Below, in pieces: positions 25,772 through 34,288 of a stretch of 64,000 nucleotides of DNA. The DNA comes from DASPWW01 sp963841715. GTDB lineage: Bacteria; Actinomycetota; Thermoleophilia; Solirubrobacterales; 70-9. Numbering within the stretch: position 1 is the first letter of the stretch; every line of letters starts with the position of its first letter. Made by a program: the position numbers and the translations under genes. A model generated the notes under the pieces. That model did no database searches, was not told where the DNA came from, and saw nothing but the letters and a program-made list of their open reading frames with translations. The stretch lies in contig CAWJDP010000003.1 in assembly GCA_963841715.1 (NCBI GenBank), positions 124,001-188,000 on the forward strand. Direction: 5' to 3'.

Positions 25772-26536
25772 CTACTCCCGCAGCTCCCACATCTGGAGCT
25801 CGCCGACGTCGCTGTAGCCGAGGCGGTCGTAGACCGGGCGCCCGAGCTTCGTCGCCTGCAGCGTGCTCGTGGTGCAGCCGCGGTCGCGGGCCTCCGCGAG
25901 CGCCTGGTGGAGGAGGCGTCCTGCGAGGCCCTTGCCACGAGCCTCGGGCAGCGTCGCCACCAGCCACACGCTGCAGTCGCCATCGTGATCGATTGTGCCC
26001 GCGACGCACATCGTCTCGCCCTCGACCCGCGCCTCGCAGAGCCTGATCGTCTCTGGCGGTGCGCCGACCGCGCGGTCGAACGTGCCGATCTCGTAGCCGT
26101 ACGCGACATCGTTGATCCTCCCGGCGAGGCCCGGATCGGCGCCCGATCTCCAGTCGAGGCCGGCGGGATCCGGGGGCGTGAGCCGGTCGAGGTCCATGAC
26201 CATCGCGCGCGGGCGCGCGTCGAGCTTGTGGCCCGCGGACGCGAGCAGCGCGGCCGAGTCGCGGTCGGCCTCCGGGACCCAGACCGTCCACGCGCAGCCG
26301 CGCTCGCCGTACGCGGCCGCGACCTCCGGATACGCGGCGGCGAGCGCCTCCGGCGTCTCGTATATCACCGAGTTGAAGAACGAGCGCTCGGGGGCGCCGG
26401 GCGCGATCGCCGCGCGAACCCCCTCGGGCCGGAGCACGCGCGCTCCCTCCCCGGACGCGGTCGCGACGTCGAGCCAGACGGAGAAGCTGCGGTACATGCG
26501 CGCCAGCCATGCATCGGCCAGCCAGGCCCCGGACAT
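25772..26536 (-). CDS. GNAT-family N-acetyltransferase
   Basis: 254 residues. The acetyl-CoA binding motif is clear in the second half: VWLVATLPEARGKGLAGRLL, with the R/Q-x-x-G-x-G/A signature, followed by ARDRGCTTSTLQATKLGRPV and YDRLGY, the closing GNAT elements. The N-terminal half resembles a degenerate second GNAT-like fold. The substrate is unknown. The ATG overlaps the O-methyltransferase stop by one base, so the two are in one operon. Confidence 0.82.
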   Translation of the reverse strand: MSGAWLADAWLARMYRSFSVWLDVATASGEGARVLRPEGVRAAIAPGAPERSFFNSVIYETPEALAAAYPEVAAAYGERGCAWTVWVPEADRDSAALLASAGHKLDARPRAMVMDLDRLTPPDPAGLDWRSGADPGLAGRINDVAYGYEIGTFDRAVGAPPETIRLCEARVEGETMCVAGTIDHDGDCSVWLVATLPEARGKGLAGRLLHQALAEARDRGCTTSTLQATKLGRPVYDRLGYSDVGELQMWELRE

Positions 26537-27198
26537 CAGCGCTTCAGAGCGAGCGTGATCCCGTCGGCGATCCCGAGCATCGCGACGTCGACGCGGTCGT
26601 CGCCGAGCAGCCGATCGTTGACCTCACGGGTCGCGCGGACCGCGTCGCTGTCGTCATCGGGGTCGAGCACGGTGCCGCCGCGGAAGGTGTTGTCGAGCAT
26701 CGCCAGCCCGCCGGGGCGCAACAGCCGCAGGCACTCCTCGTAGTAGTCCGGGTACTCGGACTTGTCGGCATCGATGAACGCGAAGTCGAACGGCTCGTCG
26801 GCGGGCATCGCGCGAAGCGTCTCCAGCGCCGGGCCGAGGCGGAGGTCGATGCGGTCGGAGACCCCGGCCTCGTCCCAGTAGCGGCGGGCGATCTCGGTCC
26901 ACCGCTCGGAGACGTCGCAGGTGACCACGACGCCGTCGCCGGCGAGCCCCCGAGCGATGCAGATCGCCGAGTAGCCCGTGAACGTGCCCAGCTCGAGCGC
27001 GCGGCGCGCGCCCATCAGGCGCACGATCAGGGTCATGAACGCGCCCTGGTCCGGGGCGATCTGCATCACCGCGACCTCGCCGGCGGTGGAGTCGGTCTCC
27101 GCGGCCAGCCGCTCGAGCACCTCGTCGCGCCGGACGCCGTGGTCGACCAGGTAGGCGTACAGCTCCGGCGTCAGCGCCGTGAACTTGTCGGCGGGCAA
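26536..27198 (-). CDS. SAM-dependent O-methyltransferase (caffeoyl-CoA OMT type)
   Basis: 220 residues. Opens with FTALTPELYAYLVDHGVRRD, then IAPDQGAFMTLIVRLMGARR, the SAM motif ALELGTFTGYSAICIARGL, and FDFAFIDADKSEYPDYYEEC with the metal-binding Asp pair characteristic of divalent-metal OMTs; AMLDNTFRGGTV completes the metal site. It methylates catechol-like hydroxyls. TTG 27198 is the probable start, 5 bases after the rhomboid-like gene's stop. A longer open frame upstream belongs to that other gene. Confidence 0.88.
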   Translation of the reverse strand: MPADKFTALTPELYAYLVDHGVRRDEVLERLAAETDSTAGEVAVMQIAPDQGAFMTLIVRLMGARRALELGTFTGYSAICIARGLAGDGVVVTCDVSERWTEIARRYWDEAGVSDRIDLRLGPALETLRAMPADEPFDFAFIDADKSEYPDYYEECLRLLRPGGLAMLDNTFRGGTVLDPDDDSDAVRATREVNDRLLGDDRVDVAMLGIADGITLALKR

Positions 27199-27203
27199 GG
27201 CGC

Positions 27204-27978
27204 CTAGAGGTCCTCGGCCGAGCGCGTCGAGCCCGCCGCGTAGCCCGCAACCGCGCCGACGAGCGCGCCGACGACGCCGGCGACCGCGCTCGCCTGGCTC
27301 TGCACCAGCGGCAGCGCCAGCAGCACCGCCGCGAACACGATCACGCCGACGACGTCGTAGTCGTCGCCGGGATGGTCCCGGGACTCGGCGTTGCGGAGCA
27401 CCGTCCACGCCGCGACCGCGCCGAGCGCGACGCCGTTGCCGCCCGAGGCGATGAAGATCCCGTCCCCGAGGCCGATCGACTCGACCGCGTTGCCGGCGAC
27501 CATCCCCAGCGCGCCGCACGCGAGCAGCAGGATCGCGACCGGGACCGACCCCAGGCGCCGTTCGAGCGGCGGGGCGAAGATCGCGAGCGTGAGCGCGATG
27601 ACGAACATGTAGCCGAGGTCGTCGTAGGCCCACGGCGCCGACAGGTAGCGCCACCACTCGCCGGCGAACGGGGCGACGAGGCTCCCGACCTGGTCGAGCC
27701 GCAGACCGGCCGCCTGCATCACGAGCATCAGGGCCGCCGGGCCGAGGATCGCCGCCAGCGTCGCGTACGGGCGCTCGGCGACGCCCACGCGCGCGGAGCC
27801 GAAACCGCCGCCGCGCCCGCCGGCGCCGCCCCGGCTGGGCGAGGAACTCGTCACCGCGGCGCTCGAGCTTCGGGGCGCGCTTGCGAAGCCGGGTCCCGCA
27901 GTACGGGCACTCGGTGACGTACGGGCTCACCTCGGACCCGCAGCTCTTGCAGACGACGCTCAACTCGGGCGAGCTCAA
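27204..27978 (-). CDS. Zinc-ribbon rhomboid-like membrane protein, frameshifted once; catalytic Ser not seen
   Basis: Two frames make one protein. The first (from TTG 27978, TATTCT 9 bases upstream) has a zinc ribbon: VVCKSCGSEVSPYVTECPYC followed by GTRLRKRAPKLERR. The second, open from GTG 27854, has six or so membrane helices: PYATLAAILGPAALMLVMQA, WWRYLSAPWAYDDLGYMFVI (rhomboid L1-like WR), LLLACGALGMVAGNAVES. The span is one base over a multiple of three, so a +1 error near 27790-27860 probably splits it. Where rhomboids have G-x-S-G, this reads SGGNGVALG, so it may be an inactive rhomboid. About 257 residues when repaired. Confidence 0.68.
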
Positions 27979-28029
27979 GACCTCCCGAGAATAACCGGGC
28001 GCGGGCACCGGGGACGCACGAGGCAGGGG

Positions 28030-29148
28030 CTAGGGAGCGGTCTTCGCCGCGATCTCCTCGACGAGCGCCGCGCATGTCCTCGCCACCGCCCCGCCACAGC
28101 TCGAGCTGGCGCCGGGCGCCGGTCCCGCGCTCGAGGATCTCGCCGACCCCTTCGAGCTCGGCCTCGCAGCCGAGCTGCTGCGCGTGCTCTCGCAGCTCGC
28201 CGAGCAGGTTGCGCGCCATCTCCCGAGCCGGGACGAGGCGCTGGCGGGGGAAGTCGGCGAGCTCACCCTCGATGCCCCTGACCGCGGCGCGGACCTTGTT
28301 GTCGTCGACGAGCTCGGCCGGCGCCTCGACGAGCGGCTCCTCGGCGTCGAAGAGGCTCGAGATCCGGTGCGCGAGCGACGCCGTCAACGCGGCGAGCGCG
28401 ATCGTGTCGTCGAGCTCCGGGTCTGCTGGTCGAAGACGCGGGTCTCGACCGTGCCCAGGTTGGGGTGCGGCCGTACGTCCCACCACATGTACGTGTAGTC
28501 CTCGATCGCGCCGCTTCGCATCATCAGCTCGACGCGACCGGAGTAGATCTCCCAGGTCCCGTAGTGGGGCGGGATGCCGACGCGCGGAAAGCCGCGGAAG
28601 ATTGGGGTCCGGGCCGACATCAGGCCCGTGTCGGCGCCGCGCCAGAACGGCGAGTTCGCGGACAGCCCGAGCAGCAGCGGCAGGTAGCGGCGGATCCCGT
28701 CGGCGACGTAGATCGCCTTGTCGGGGCCGTTGATCGCGACGTGGATATGGGTCCCGAAGATCAGCTCGCGACGGGCGATGTAGGCGAGCTCGTCGGCGAG
28801 CTCGCGGTAGCGCGGGCGGTCGACGATCTCCTGACGCTCCCAGAGCGCGAACGGGTGCGTGCCCGCGGCCCCGATCAGGCGTCCCTGGCGCGCGGCGATC
28901 CCGGAGACCATGCGCCGCAGCTCTGCGAGCTGGTGGCCGGCGCTCGGCACGTCGGGGCACGGGAGCGTCGCGACCTCGAGCACCGACTGCATCAGCTCCG
29001 GCTTCACGTACCCGACCGCGTCGTCGGGGACGGCGGCGAGGATTGCTTCGATCCCCTGTGCCAGGTCGAGGCCCTCGGCGTCGAGGATCATCAGCTCCTC
29101 CTCGATCCCGATCGTGAACGGCGTCCCGTCGAAGGCGTGCTTGAGCAC
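28030..29148 (-). CDS. Glutamate-cysteine-ligase-like carboxylate-amine ligase (YbdK/EgtA type), two frameshifts
   Basis: About 372 residues; the span is an exact multiple of three because two opposite indels cancel. From GTG 29148: FTIGIEEELMILDAEGLDLA (glutamate-binding start), ELMQSVLEVATLPC, GTHIHVAI and GLSANSPFWRGADTGLMSAR are classic GCS2 blocks. Near 28428 one base is missing (QQ[D]PELDDTIALAALTASLAH), and near 28070 one is extra before ALVEEIAAKTAP. These ATP-grasp-like enzymes make gamma-glutamylcysteine or related amides. GTG start has TATAAG close upstream. Divergent from fba. Confidence 0.78.
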
Positions 29149-29153
29149 GGTCT

Positions 29154-29159
29154 TATACT
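29154..29159 (+). promoter_or_regulatory. -10 hexamer for the aldolase gene
   Basis: TATACT (5 of 6 matches to TATAAT), 35 bases before ATG 29195, leaving room for the AGGGGG ribosome binding site at 29181-29186. No clear -35. Confidence 0.35.
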
Positions 29160-29194
29160 GGCGGGCGGCAAAGACGGCGAAGGGGGCAACCCGG

Positions 29195-30115
29195 ATGGAA
29201 CTGAAGGCGGTAACCGAGCAGAAGTCGCTGCTGGCGACCCTGGCACCCGGCAAGCGGACGCGGCTTCGCCGACTCCTGTTCGAGTTCGGACCCGGCCACG
29301 GAGCGTTGATGCTGCTCCCGATCGACCAGGGGATCGAGCACGGCCCCCGCGACTTCTTCCCCAACCCCGCCTCGAAGGACCCCGAGTACCAGTTCCGGCT
29401 TGCCGCCGAGGCCGGCTACTCGGCAATCGCGTGCCAGATCGGGCTCGCGACGAAGTACTACCCCGACTACGCGGGGCAGGTGCCGCTGATCATGAAGCTC
29501 AACGGCAAGACCGACGTTCCGCCGTCGGACGAGGCGCTCTCGACGACCAACGCCAGCGTCGAGGACGCCGTCCGGCTAGGCGCCGACGCGGTCGGCTACA
29601 CGCTTTACGTCGGCTCGCCGCGCCAGGGCGAAGACCTGCATCAGCTGAAGGGCGTGCGAGAGGACTGCGAGCGCTTCGGGATGCCACTCGTCGTCTGGGC
29701 CTACCCGCGGGGACGCGACATCGACCGCAAGGGCGGCCAGGTCTCGTTCTACGCGATCGACTATGCGGCCCGGATCGCAATGGAGATGGGCGCCGACATC
29801 GTCAAGCTCAACTTCCCGAAGATCGACCCGGAGAAGGCGAAGGACTCCCCCGCGCCCTACAACGAGCTCGACGTCACCCCCGAGGAGGCGGTCCGTCAGA
29901 TCGTCGCGTCGGCCGGACGATCGCTCGTCGTCCTCTCGGGCGGCTCAAAGACGGACGACGAAACCGTGCTCATGCACACGCGCACGATCATGGACGCCGG
30001 CGGCTCCGGGGTGATCTTCGGCCGCAACGTCTGGCAGCGCGAGTGGAGCGAGGCACTCGAGATCATCGGGCAGATCAAGGAGACGTTGCTCTCGCACGTC
30101 TCCCGGATCCCGTAA
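29195..30115 (+). CDS. fbaB: Class I fructose-bisphosphate aldolase (DhnA type)
   Basis: 306 residues, the archaeal-type class I aldolase/DhnA family. LLPIDQGIEHGPRDFF is the phosphate-site block; VVWAYPRGRDID, MGADIVKLNFPKIDPEKAKD (Schiff-base Lys in KLNFPK) and VVLSGGSKTDDE follow, with GSGVIFGRNVWQRE as the C-terminal phosphate loop. Cleaves fructose 1,6-bisphosphate into triose phosphates in glycolysis/gluconeogenesis. ATG 29195 is preceded by AGGGGG at 8-base spacing; longer in-frame starts run into the divergent ligase gene. Confidence 0.92.
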   Translation: MELKAVTEQKSLLATLAPGKRTRLRRLLFEFGPGHGALMLLPIDQGIEHGPRDFFPNPASKDPEYQFRLAAEAGYSAIACQIGLATKYYPDYAGQVPLIMKLNGKTDVPPSDEALSTTNASVEDAVRLGADAVGYTLYVGSPRQGEDLHQLKGVREDCERFGMPLVVWAYPRGRDIDRKGGQVSFYAIDYAARIAMEMGADIVKLNFPKIDPEKAKDSPAPYNELDVTPEEAVRQIVASAGRSLVVLSGGSKTDDETVLMHTRTIMDAGGSGVIFGRNVWQREWSEALEIIGQIKETLLSHVSRIP

Positions 30116-30141
30116 CAACCGACGCGCCTCAGGTATCCGTG

Positions 30142-30162
30142 GGCGCCCTAGGCTCGGGCGCC
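30142..30162 (+). terminator. Hairpin after the aldolase gene
   Basis: GGCGCCC (30142-30148) pairs with GGGCGCC (30156-30162), 26 bases after the stop. No T-run. Confidence 0.4.
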
Positions 30163-30185
30163 GATGGCCTCGTCGCTGAACCGCC

Positions 30186-30709
30186 GTGCCCGGCGCTAGG
30201 CGCGGCGCCCCTGGCGCCGTCGCGATCGTCGTTCTCGCGCTCGCTCTCGTCCTGCTGATCCGCGGCACCGGCGGCTCGCCGTCTGAGCGCGACGCGGGAC
30301 CGGCGAGCGTCGAGGCGCGCGCCGTTCGCGCCGTCGACGGTGACACGATCGAGGTCGCGCTGCCGGGCGGGGAGACCGAGGACGTGCGCTACATCGGGAT
30401 CGACACCCCCGAGAGCGTCGAAGCCGGGGACGCCGGTGCAGTGCTACGCCGAGCGCGCGAGCCACTTCAACAGCCGCCTCGTCGAGGGTCGAGACCGTGC
30501 GGCTGCGCTTCGACCGCGAGCGCCGCGACGCCTACGGGCGCCTGCTCGCCTACGTCCACGCCGGCCGCCGGTTCGTCAACGCCGAGCTCGTCCGGCGCGG
30601 CTACGCGCGCACGCTCGCGATCCCCCCGAACACCTCGCACGCGCCGCTTTTCGACCGCCTCGCGCGCCGCGCGGGCGAGGCGGGACGCGGTCTCTGGGGT
30701 GCGTGTTAG
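30186..30709 (+). CDS. Exported/membrane-anchored thermonuclease (SNase), two +1 frameshifts
   Basis: About 173 residues when two extra bases are removed (524 bases, two over a multiple of three). N-terminal hydrophobic anchor (AVAIVVLALALVLLIRG). First frame: RAVRAVDGDTIEVALPGGE, VRYIGIDTPESVE (SNase catalytic block). Second frame: VQCYAERASHFNSRLVEG. Third frame: VRLRFDRERRDAYGRLLAYV, FVNAELVRRGYARTLAIPPN. Shifts fall near 30434 and 30492. SNases cut RNA and DNA with Ca2+. All catalytic blocks are intact, so the gene is probably functional and the shifts likely errors. A further shift near 30199 may hide a start at ATG 30164. Confidence 0.75.
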
Positions 30710-30733
30710 GAAGTCGTAACCGAAAGTACAAAG

Positions 30734-30762
30734 TTGGCTCACGCTTGCCCGTCTGCTAGCTT
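30734..30762 (+). promoter_or_regulatory. Possible sigma-70-type promoter before the small membrane protein
   Basis: TTGGCT and TAGCTT with a 17-base spacer. Matches to consensus are moderate (4 of 6 and 3 of 6). Confidence 0.25.
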
Positions 30763-30825
30763 GCGCTCAGCCACAGGGGGCCCGCCGAGGGCTCCCGGCG
30801 ACTGTCCTTCCTGGGACTCACTGAC

Positions 30826-31086
30826 GTGGAAACCGAGCAGACAGCCCCGCGAGTTCGCCAGAGCCTGGCGCAGTTCGAGGCCGCGTTCGAGCAGGAGCAG
30901 GCGGCAGAGCGCCGCCGGCGCACCCAGCTCCGTCAGCGCGCCTCGAATCGCTCGCGCGCGCGTCGCATCGCCCGCACCGAGTCCGCGGGAAGGGTCAGGT
31001 TCGGCGTCCTGTTCCTCGCGCTGACCGCGACCGTGGTCGTGGTCGTGATCGCGATGTTCGAGACGCTCGCCTGGCTGATGGCCTAG
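30826..31086 (+). CDS. Small membrane protein with charged N-terminal coiled coil
   Basis: 86 residues from GTG 30826. A long charged helix (FEAAFEQEQAAERRRRTQLR) precedes one transmembrane segment near the C-terminus (FGVLFLALTATVVVVVIAMF). No family recognised; the layout, charged coiled coil then a single membrane span, is seen in small envelope-associated proteins. Convergent with csrA, with only 35 bases between the stops. Confidence 0.55.
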   Translation: METEQTAPRVRQSLAQFEAAFEQEQAAERRRRTQLRQRASNRSRARRIARTESAGRVRFGVLFLALTATVVVVVIAMFETLAWLMA

Positions 31087-31121
31087 GCGGCGCGCCGCGC
31101 TTAAACAGAGCGCCGGGCTTC

Positions 31122-31352
31122 TCAGCTCTCGGAGAGGTCGCCGAGAGCCTCGTCGACGGCCGTGCTGTGGCCCGCCTCCGAGCCCAGGCGCTCGGCCTGG
31201 ATGCTGAGGTAGACCTCCTTGCGGTAGACGGGAACCTCGCGCGGGGCGGAGATCCCGATCCGCACCTTGTCGCCGGCAACCGCGAGCACCGATACCTCGA
31301 CGTCGTCGCCGATCATGATGCTCTGGTTGGTCTTCCGAGTCAGAACGAGCAT
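31122..31352 (-). CDS. csrA: Carbon storage regulator CsrA (RNA-binding translational regulator)
   Basis: 76 residues. MLVLTRKTNQSIMIGDDVEV, then VRIGISAPREVPVYRKEVYL, is a textbook CsrA: the conserved N-terminal L-T-R-K strand and the I-G-I-(S/T)-A-P core with VxRxEV. The C-terminus is about 15 residues longer than minimal CsrA. CsrA dimers bind GGA motifs near ribosome binding sites and block translation. In other bacteria it is often encoded beside flagellar genes and controlled by FliW; neither is seen in this window. GGA motifs overlap its own translation start, consistent with autoregulation. Confidence 0.93.
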   Translation of the reverse strand: MLVLTRKTNQSIMIGDDVEVSVLAVAGDKVRIGISAPREVPVYRKEVYLSIQAERLGSEAGHSTAVDEALGDLSES

Positions 31353-31366
31353 CCGAGCATCCCCTT
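31352..31366 (-). promoter_or_regulatory. csrA ribosome binding site with two GGA motifs
   Basis: On the minus strand AAGGGGATGCTCGGATG holds the Shine-Dalgarno and the start codon. GGA occurs in the Shine-Dalgarno and overlapping the ATG, about 8-10 bases apart, as in self-repressed csrA messages. Confidence 0.5.
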
Positions 31367-31436
31367 CACATGACAGCTTGTATGCGGCGCGGACGACTCC
31401 AGCCCAGGCGCTCTCTCCGCCGCACCTTTCAACTCG

Positions 31437-31449
31437 GGCTAGCCTAGCC
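31437..31449. promoter_or_regulatory. Palindrome in the csrA divergent intergenic region
   Basis: GGCTAG-C-CTAGCC, a perfect 13-base palindrome in the 210-base gap between csrA and the divergent gene at 31562. Possible operator; no protein can be named. Confidence 0.25.
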
Positions 31450-31543
31450 GACCGCGCTCCGGATAGCGAACGACAACCGTTTCGCCTGCGTTTGAGCGTG
31501 GTCGGCCGGCCCCAGACCCCGCGGGGCGGCCGAGGGCCGCTGC

Positions 31544-31549
31544 TAGTAT
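31544..31549 (+). promoter_or_regulatory. -10 hexamer before the acidic-basic protein gene
   Basis: TAGTAT, 12 bases before ATG 31562. No convincing -35 at 17 bases upstream. Confidence 0.35.
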
Positions 31550-31561
31550 CGCCGCCCGGTC

Positions 31562-32131
31562 ATGGCCCGAAAGCCGCTTCGCTCACAACTGAACCAGATC
31601 CGCGCCTGGGTGCGCCAGGGGCGCACCGACGCCTGGATCGCGCACCAGCTCGAGGTCCCCGCCTCCGAGCTGCGCGAGTTTCGGCGCCGACACGATCTCG
31701 AGCCCGACGGCGAGAAGGTCGGCGGTGAGGACGACCTCCGCGACGAGATCGAGGCCGAGATCGAGGCAGCGGCGCTCGCCCAGGACGCCGCCGTCGAGGG
31801 CCCCGACGAGGAGGAGGACGGTGGCGCCGAGGAAGAGGGCGGTGACGGCGACGGCGGGAGCGAGCGCTCCGAGGGCGGCCGCCCGCGCCGGCGCAGGCGC
31901 CGCGGCCGCCGCGGCCGCGGGCGCAAGCGCGAGGCGCTGCAGGCGACCTTCGACCACGGCGAACAGGACGGCTACGGGCTCTGGCTCGACCCCGCGGTCC
32001 AGGACGACCCCGTGTACACGGAGCATTGGGCGGGCCACCGCCCGGTCGAGGTCTCGATCGAGCCGGAGCGGATCGTGATCAAGCGCGCCGGCGACAACGA
32101 CGCCGGCGACGATGACAGCAACGACTCCTAG
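31562..32131 (+). CDS. HTH-like protein with acidic and arginine-rich blocks, function unknown
   Basis: 189 residues. N-terminal helix-turn-helix-like segment (LNQIRAWVRQGRTDAWIAHQ then LEVPASELREFRRRHDL), a strongly acidic middle (EEEDGGAEEEGGDGDGG), an arginine-rich block (GRPRRRRRRGRRGRGRKRE) and a folded C-terminal module (GYGLWLDPAVQDDPVYTEHW, then VEVSIEPERIVIKRA). The basic block could bind RNA or DNA. The C-terminal module looks conserved rather than low-complexity, but I do not recognise it. Preceded by TAGTAT. Confidence 0.6.
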   Translation: MARKPLRSQLNQIRAWVRQGRTDAWIAHQLEVPASELREFRRRHDLEPDGEKVGGEDDLRDEIEAEIEAAALAQDAAVEGPDEEEDGGAEEEGGDGDGGSERSEGGRPRRRRRRGRRGRGRKREALQATFDHGEQDGYGLWLDPAVQDDPVYTEHWAGHRPVEVSIEPERIVIKRAGDNDAGDDDSNDS

Positions 32132-32166
32132 CTCTTAGTCAGCCGGCTGGGCACGCTCGTTGGGGC

Positions 32167-34269
32167 TCAGACGCGGGTCGGCGTCCGGCGCCGCTTCTTC
32201 TTCTCGGGCGGCACCGGGATCTCGTCGTCGGGCCACACCTTGGGGCCGATCTTCCGCAGCCGTTCGAGCACGTGCTCGATCGCGTGCATGTCCTGCGCGT
32301 CGAGGCCCTCGGCGCGCAGCCGCTTGCCGATTAGGTCGCGCTGCGCGACCGGCCCGACGAGGAAGAGGAACTGGCCGATGTGAGCGTCGCGCTCGTGCGA
32401 CTCCTCGGCGAGGTGCCCGGTGTGCTCGCTGAGCTGGCGCAGGGCGCGCACGGTTCGCTCCGCGGTCACGTTCTCGTCCTCGTTCATCGCCGTCGCGATC
32501 TGATCCAGCGGCACGCGGTCGATCGCGGCCATCCGCAACGCGATCCGGTCGCGCTGGTCGAGCGCCAAATAGGTGTCCTGGGAGTTGAGGCCGTCTTGGC
32601 CGCGCCCGATCGCGTGCAGGCCGACCTTCCACAGCGCCTTGCGGTGCGCCTTCGGGACGGCGCCGATGAAGAACAGCGCCCCGCCGTAGAGCGCCAGCAT
32701 CGCGATCGCGACAAGGAACTCGAACACGCGGCCGTCCGGCTTCACGTTGTCGTAGATCAGGGCGACGATCACCGCGAGGATCGAGGCGCTGAGCAGCTGC
32801 TTGACCGGGAGGTTGATCGGCGTCGGTCCGAACTGCGAGCGCGCGAGGTAGATCCCGGTCATCACCCCGAACCCGGTCAGCATCGCGAGCGGCGCGCCGG
32901 GCATCCCGATCAGCGGGATGAAGACGAGCGCCGAGCCGATGAAGATCAGCGCCGCGAACGTGACGCTGAGCGAGTAATGCCACTTCTTGCCCGGTAGGAC
33001 CTTGCCGGCCGGGAAGCTCGACGCCTTGTTGACGGCACGGTGGAGCTGGGGCGCCATCAAGCCGAGCGCGACGAGAGGGATCAGCGCAACCGCGGCCGAG
33101 TAGTTCTTCGCCGCCGAGTTGACGAGCACCCCGGCGAACAGCGAGATCCCGAGCAGCGTTGAGATGAAGATCAGCCCGAAGTAGTTCAGCATCGCCCCCC
33201 GCGACTCGCTGATCCCGTACTCCTCCTCCATCGCTGCGAAGACGCTCATCCGCTTGATCGGGCGCCAGGCGGCGAAGAAGGCGGTCGGGAAGAAGGCGAC
33301 GACCATGCCGGTCTTGCTGGCAATCTGGTAGAGGCCGAGCTGGGAGTGGTCGACGTAGCGGGAGAGGATGAACGTGTCCGCGTTCTGGACCGTCCACAGC
33401 GAGGCGATGATCGGGATCCGCCGTGAGCCGCGGCGGTAGATCTGTGCGACGAGGGTGTAGTCGAACCTGAACTCCCACGTCTTGCGGATCACCCAGAGGC
33501 CGTAGACGACCGCGAGCAGTGTCCCGATCGCCATCCCCCCGATCGCGCCGGTGAGACCGAATCCGAGCAGGATCCCGCCGACGACGCCAATCAGGATCAG
33601 GATCGGCCGGACGCAGTTCATGACGATGTTGCTGATCGGGTGGCGCTCGAGCCGCTCGACGTTCGCGATCACCTTCCACAGCGCGCCCCCCGCGCCGCAC
33701 GCGGCGGCCCAGAGGACGAGCGTGGTGTGGTGCGGGTCGCCGAGCAGCCACGTCGACAGCTCGGGCAGGAACGGGAGCATGATCAGCGTCCCGAGCGCGG
33801 AGACGAGGAAGGTGGTGATGATCCCGGTGCCGAGCGCCTTGCGCGTCTCCTCGGGCTCGATCAGGTCCTCGTCCTCGTCGTCATCGTCGTCGTCTTCGTC
33901 GTCGCCGCCGAACACGAGCTTGTAGGTCCCCGAGCGCGAGCCCATGTTGTAGACGAGCTGCAAGAGGCCAGCGTAGAAAGTCAGCAGCCCGAACTGCCCG
34001 AGGTCGGACTTGCCCTGGACCTTCGCGACGACGAGGACGCTGGCCATGCTGATCACGACCATCAGGAACGACCCCGACGCGTACGCGAGCCAGTGGCGGA
34101 CGACGGTGACACCGAGGACGGCGCCCGAGCCGCCTACCGGCTTCTTCTTCTTGTTCTTCTTCTTGCGCTTCGGCTCCCCCCCGTTCGCCTCAGCCGGCTT
34201 TGGCGCATCGACAGCGCTCGGCGCCTCGGCGCCGGTGGCTTGGGTTCCGTTTGTCTCGGGCTCGCTCAT
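32167..34269 (-). CDS. Polysaccharide flippase-like (Wzx/MATE-type) transporter with an acidic loop
   Basis: 700 residues. About twelve to fourteen membrane helices from residue 52 (VLGVTVVRHWLAYASGSFLM) to about 560, arranged like Wzx/MOP-family lipid-linked glycan flippases (GLLTFYAGLLQLVYNMGSRS, SLWTVQNADTFILSRYVDHS, GLYQIASKTGMVVAFFPTAF). Unusual features: a Lys-rich N-terminus (KRKKKNKKKK), an Asp/Glu run at 123-140 (DDEDDDDDDEDED) in the first long cytoplasmic loop, and a 140-residue soluble C-terminal tail. Start ATG 34269, just after the upstream sulfotransferase stop; a longer ORF start lies inside that gene. Last gene of the glycan operon. Confidence 0.75.
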   Translation of the reverse strand: MSEPETNGTQATGAEAPSAVDAPKPAEANGGEPKRKKKNKKKKPVGGSGAVLGVTVVRHWLAYASGSFLMVVISMASVLVVAKVQGKSDLGQFGLLTFYAGLLQLVYNMGSRSGTYKLVFGGDDEDDDDDDEDEDLIEPEETRKALGTGIITTFLVSALGTLIMLPFLPELSTWLLGDPHHTTLVLWAAACGAGGALWKVIANVERLERHPISNIVMNCVRPILILIGVVGGILLGFGLTGAIGGMAIGTLLAVVYGLWVIRKTWEFRFDYTLVAQIYRRGSRRIPIIASLWTVQNADTFILSRYVDHSQLGLYQIASKTGMVVAFFPTAFFAAWRPIKRMSVFAAMEEEYGISESRGAMLNYFGLIFISTLLGISLFAGVLVNSAAKNYSAAVALIPLVALGLMAPQLHRAVNKASSFPAGKVLPGKKWHYSLSVTFAALIFIGSALVFIPLIGMPGAPLAMLTGFGVMTGIYLARSQFGPTPINLPVKQLLSASILAVIVALIYDNVKPDGRVFEFLVAIAMLALYGGALFFIGAVPKAHRKALWKVGLHAIGRGQDGLNSQDTYLALDQRDRIALRMAAIDRVPLDQIATAMNEDENVTAERTVRALRQLSEHTGHLAEESHERDAHIGQFLFLVGPVAQRDLIGKRLRAEGLDAQDMHAIEHVLERLRKIGPKVWPDDEIPVPPEKKKRRRTPTRV
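33850..33903. repeat. Asp/Glu codon repeat in the flippase gene
   Basis: A GTC/ATC/CTC-type trinucleotide run (minus-strand GAC, GAT and GAG codons) encodes residues 123-140. Imperfect, so slippage-prone but not a pure microsatellite. Confidence 0.7.
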
Positions 34270-34288
34270 CCTGGAGCTGCCCCCCTCT

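Noticed and set aside
32135..33751. 538-residue minus-strand frame inside the flippase gene
   Set aside because: Arginine/aspartate-rich out-of-frame shadow of the flippase.
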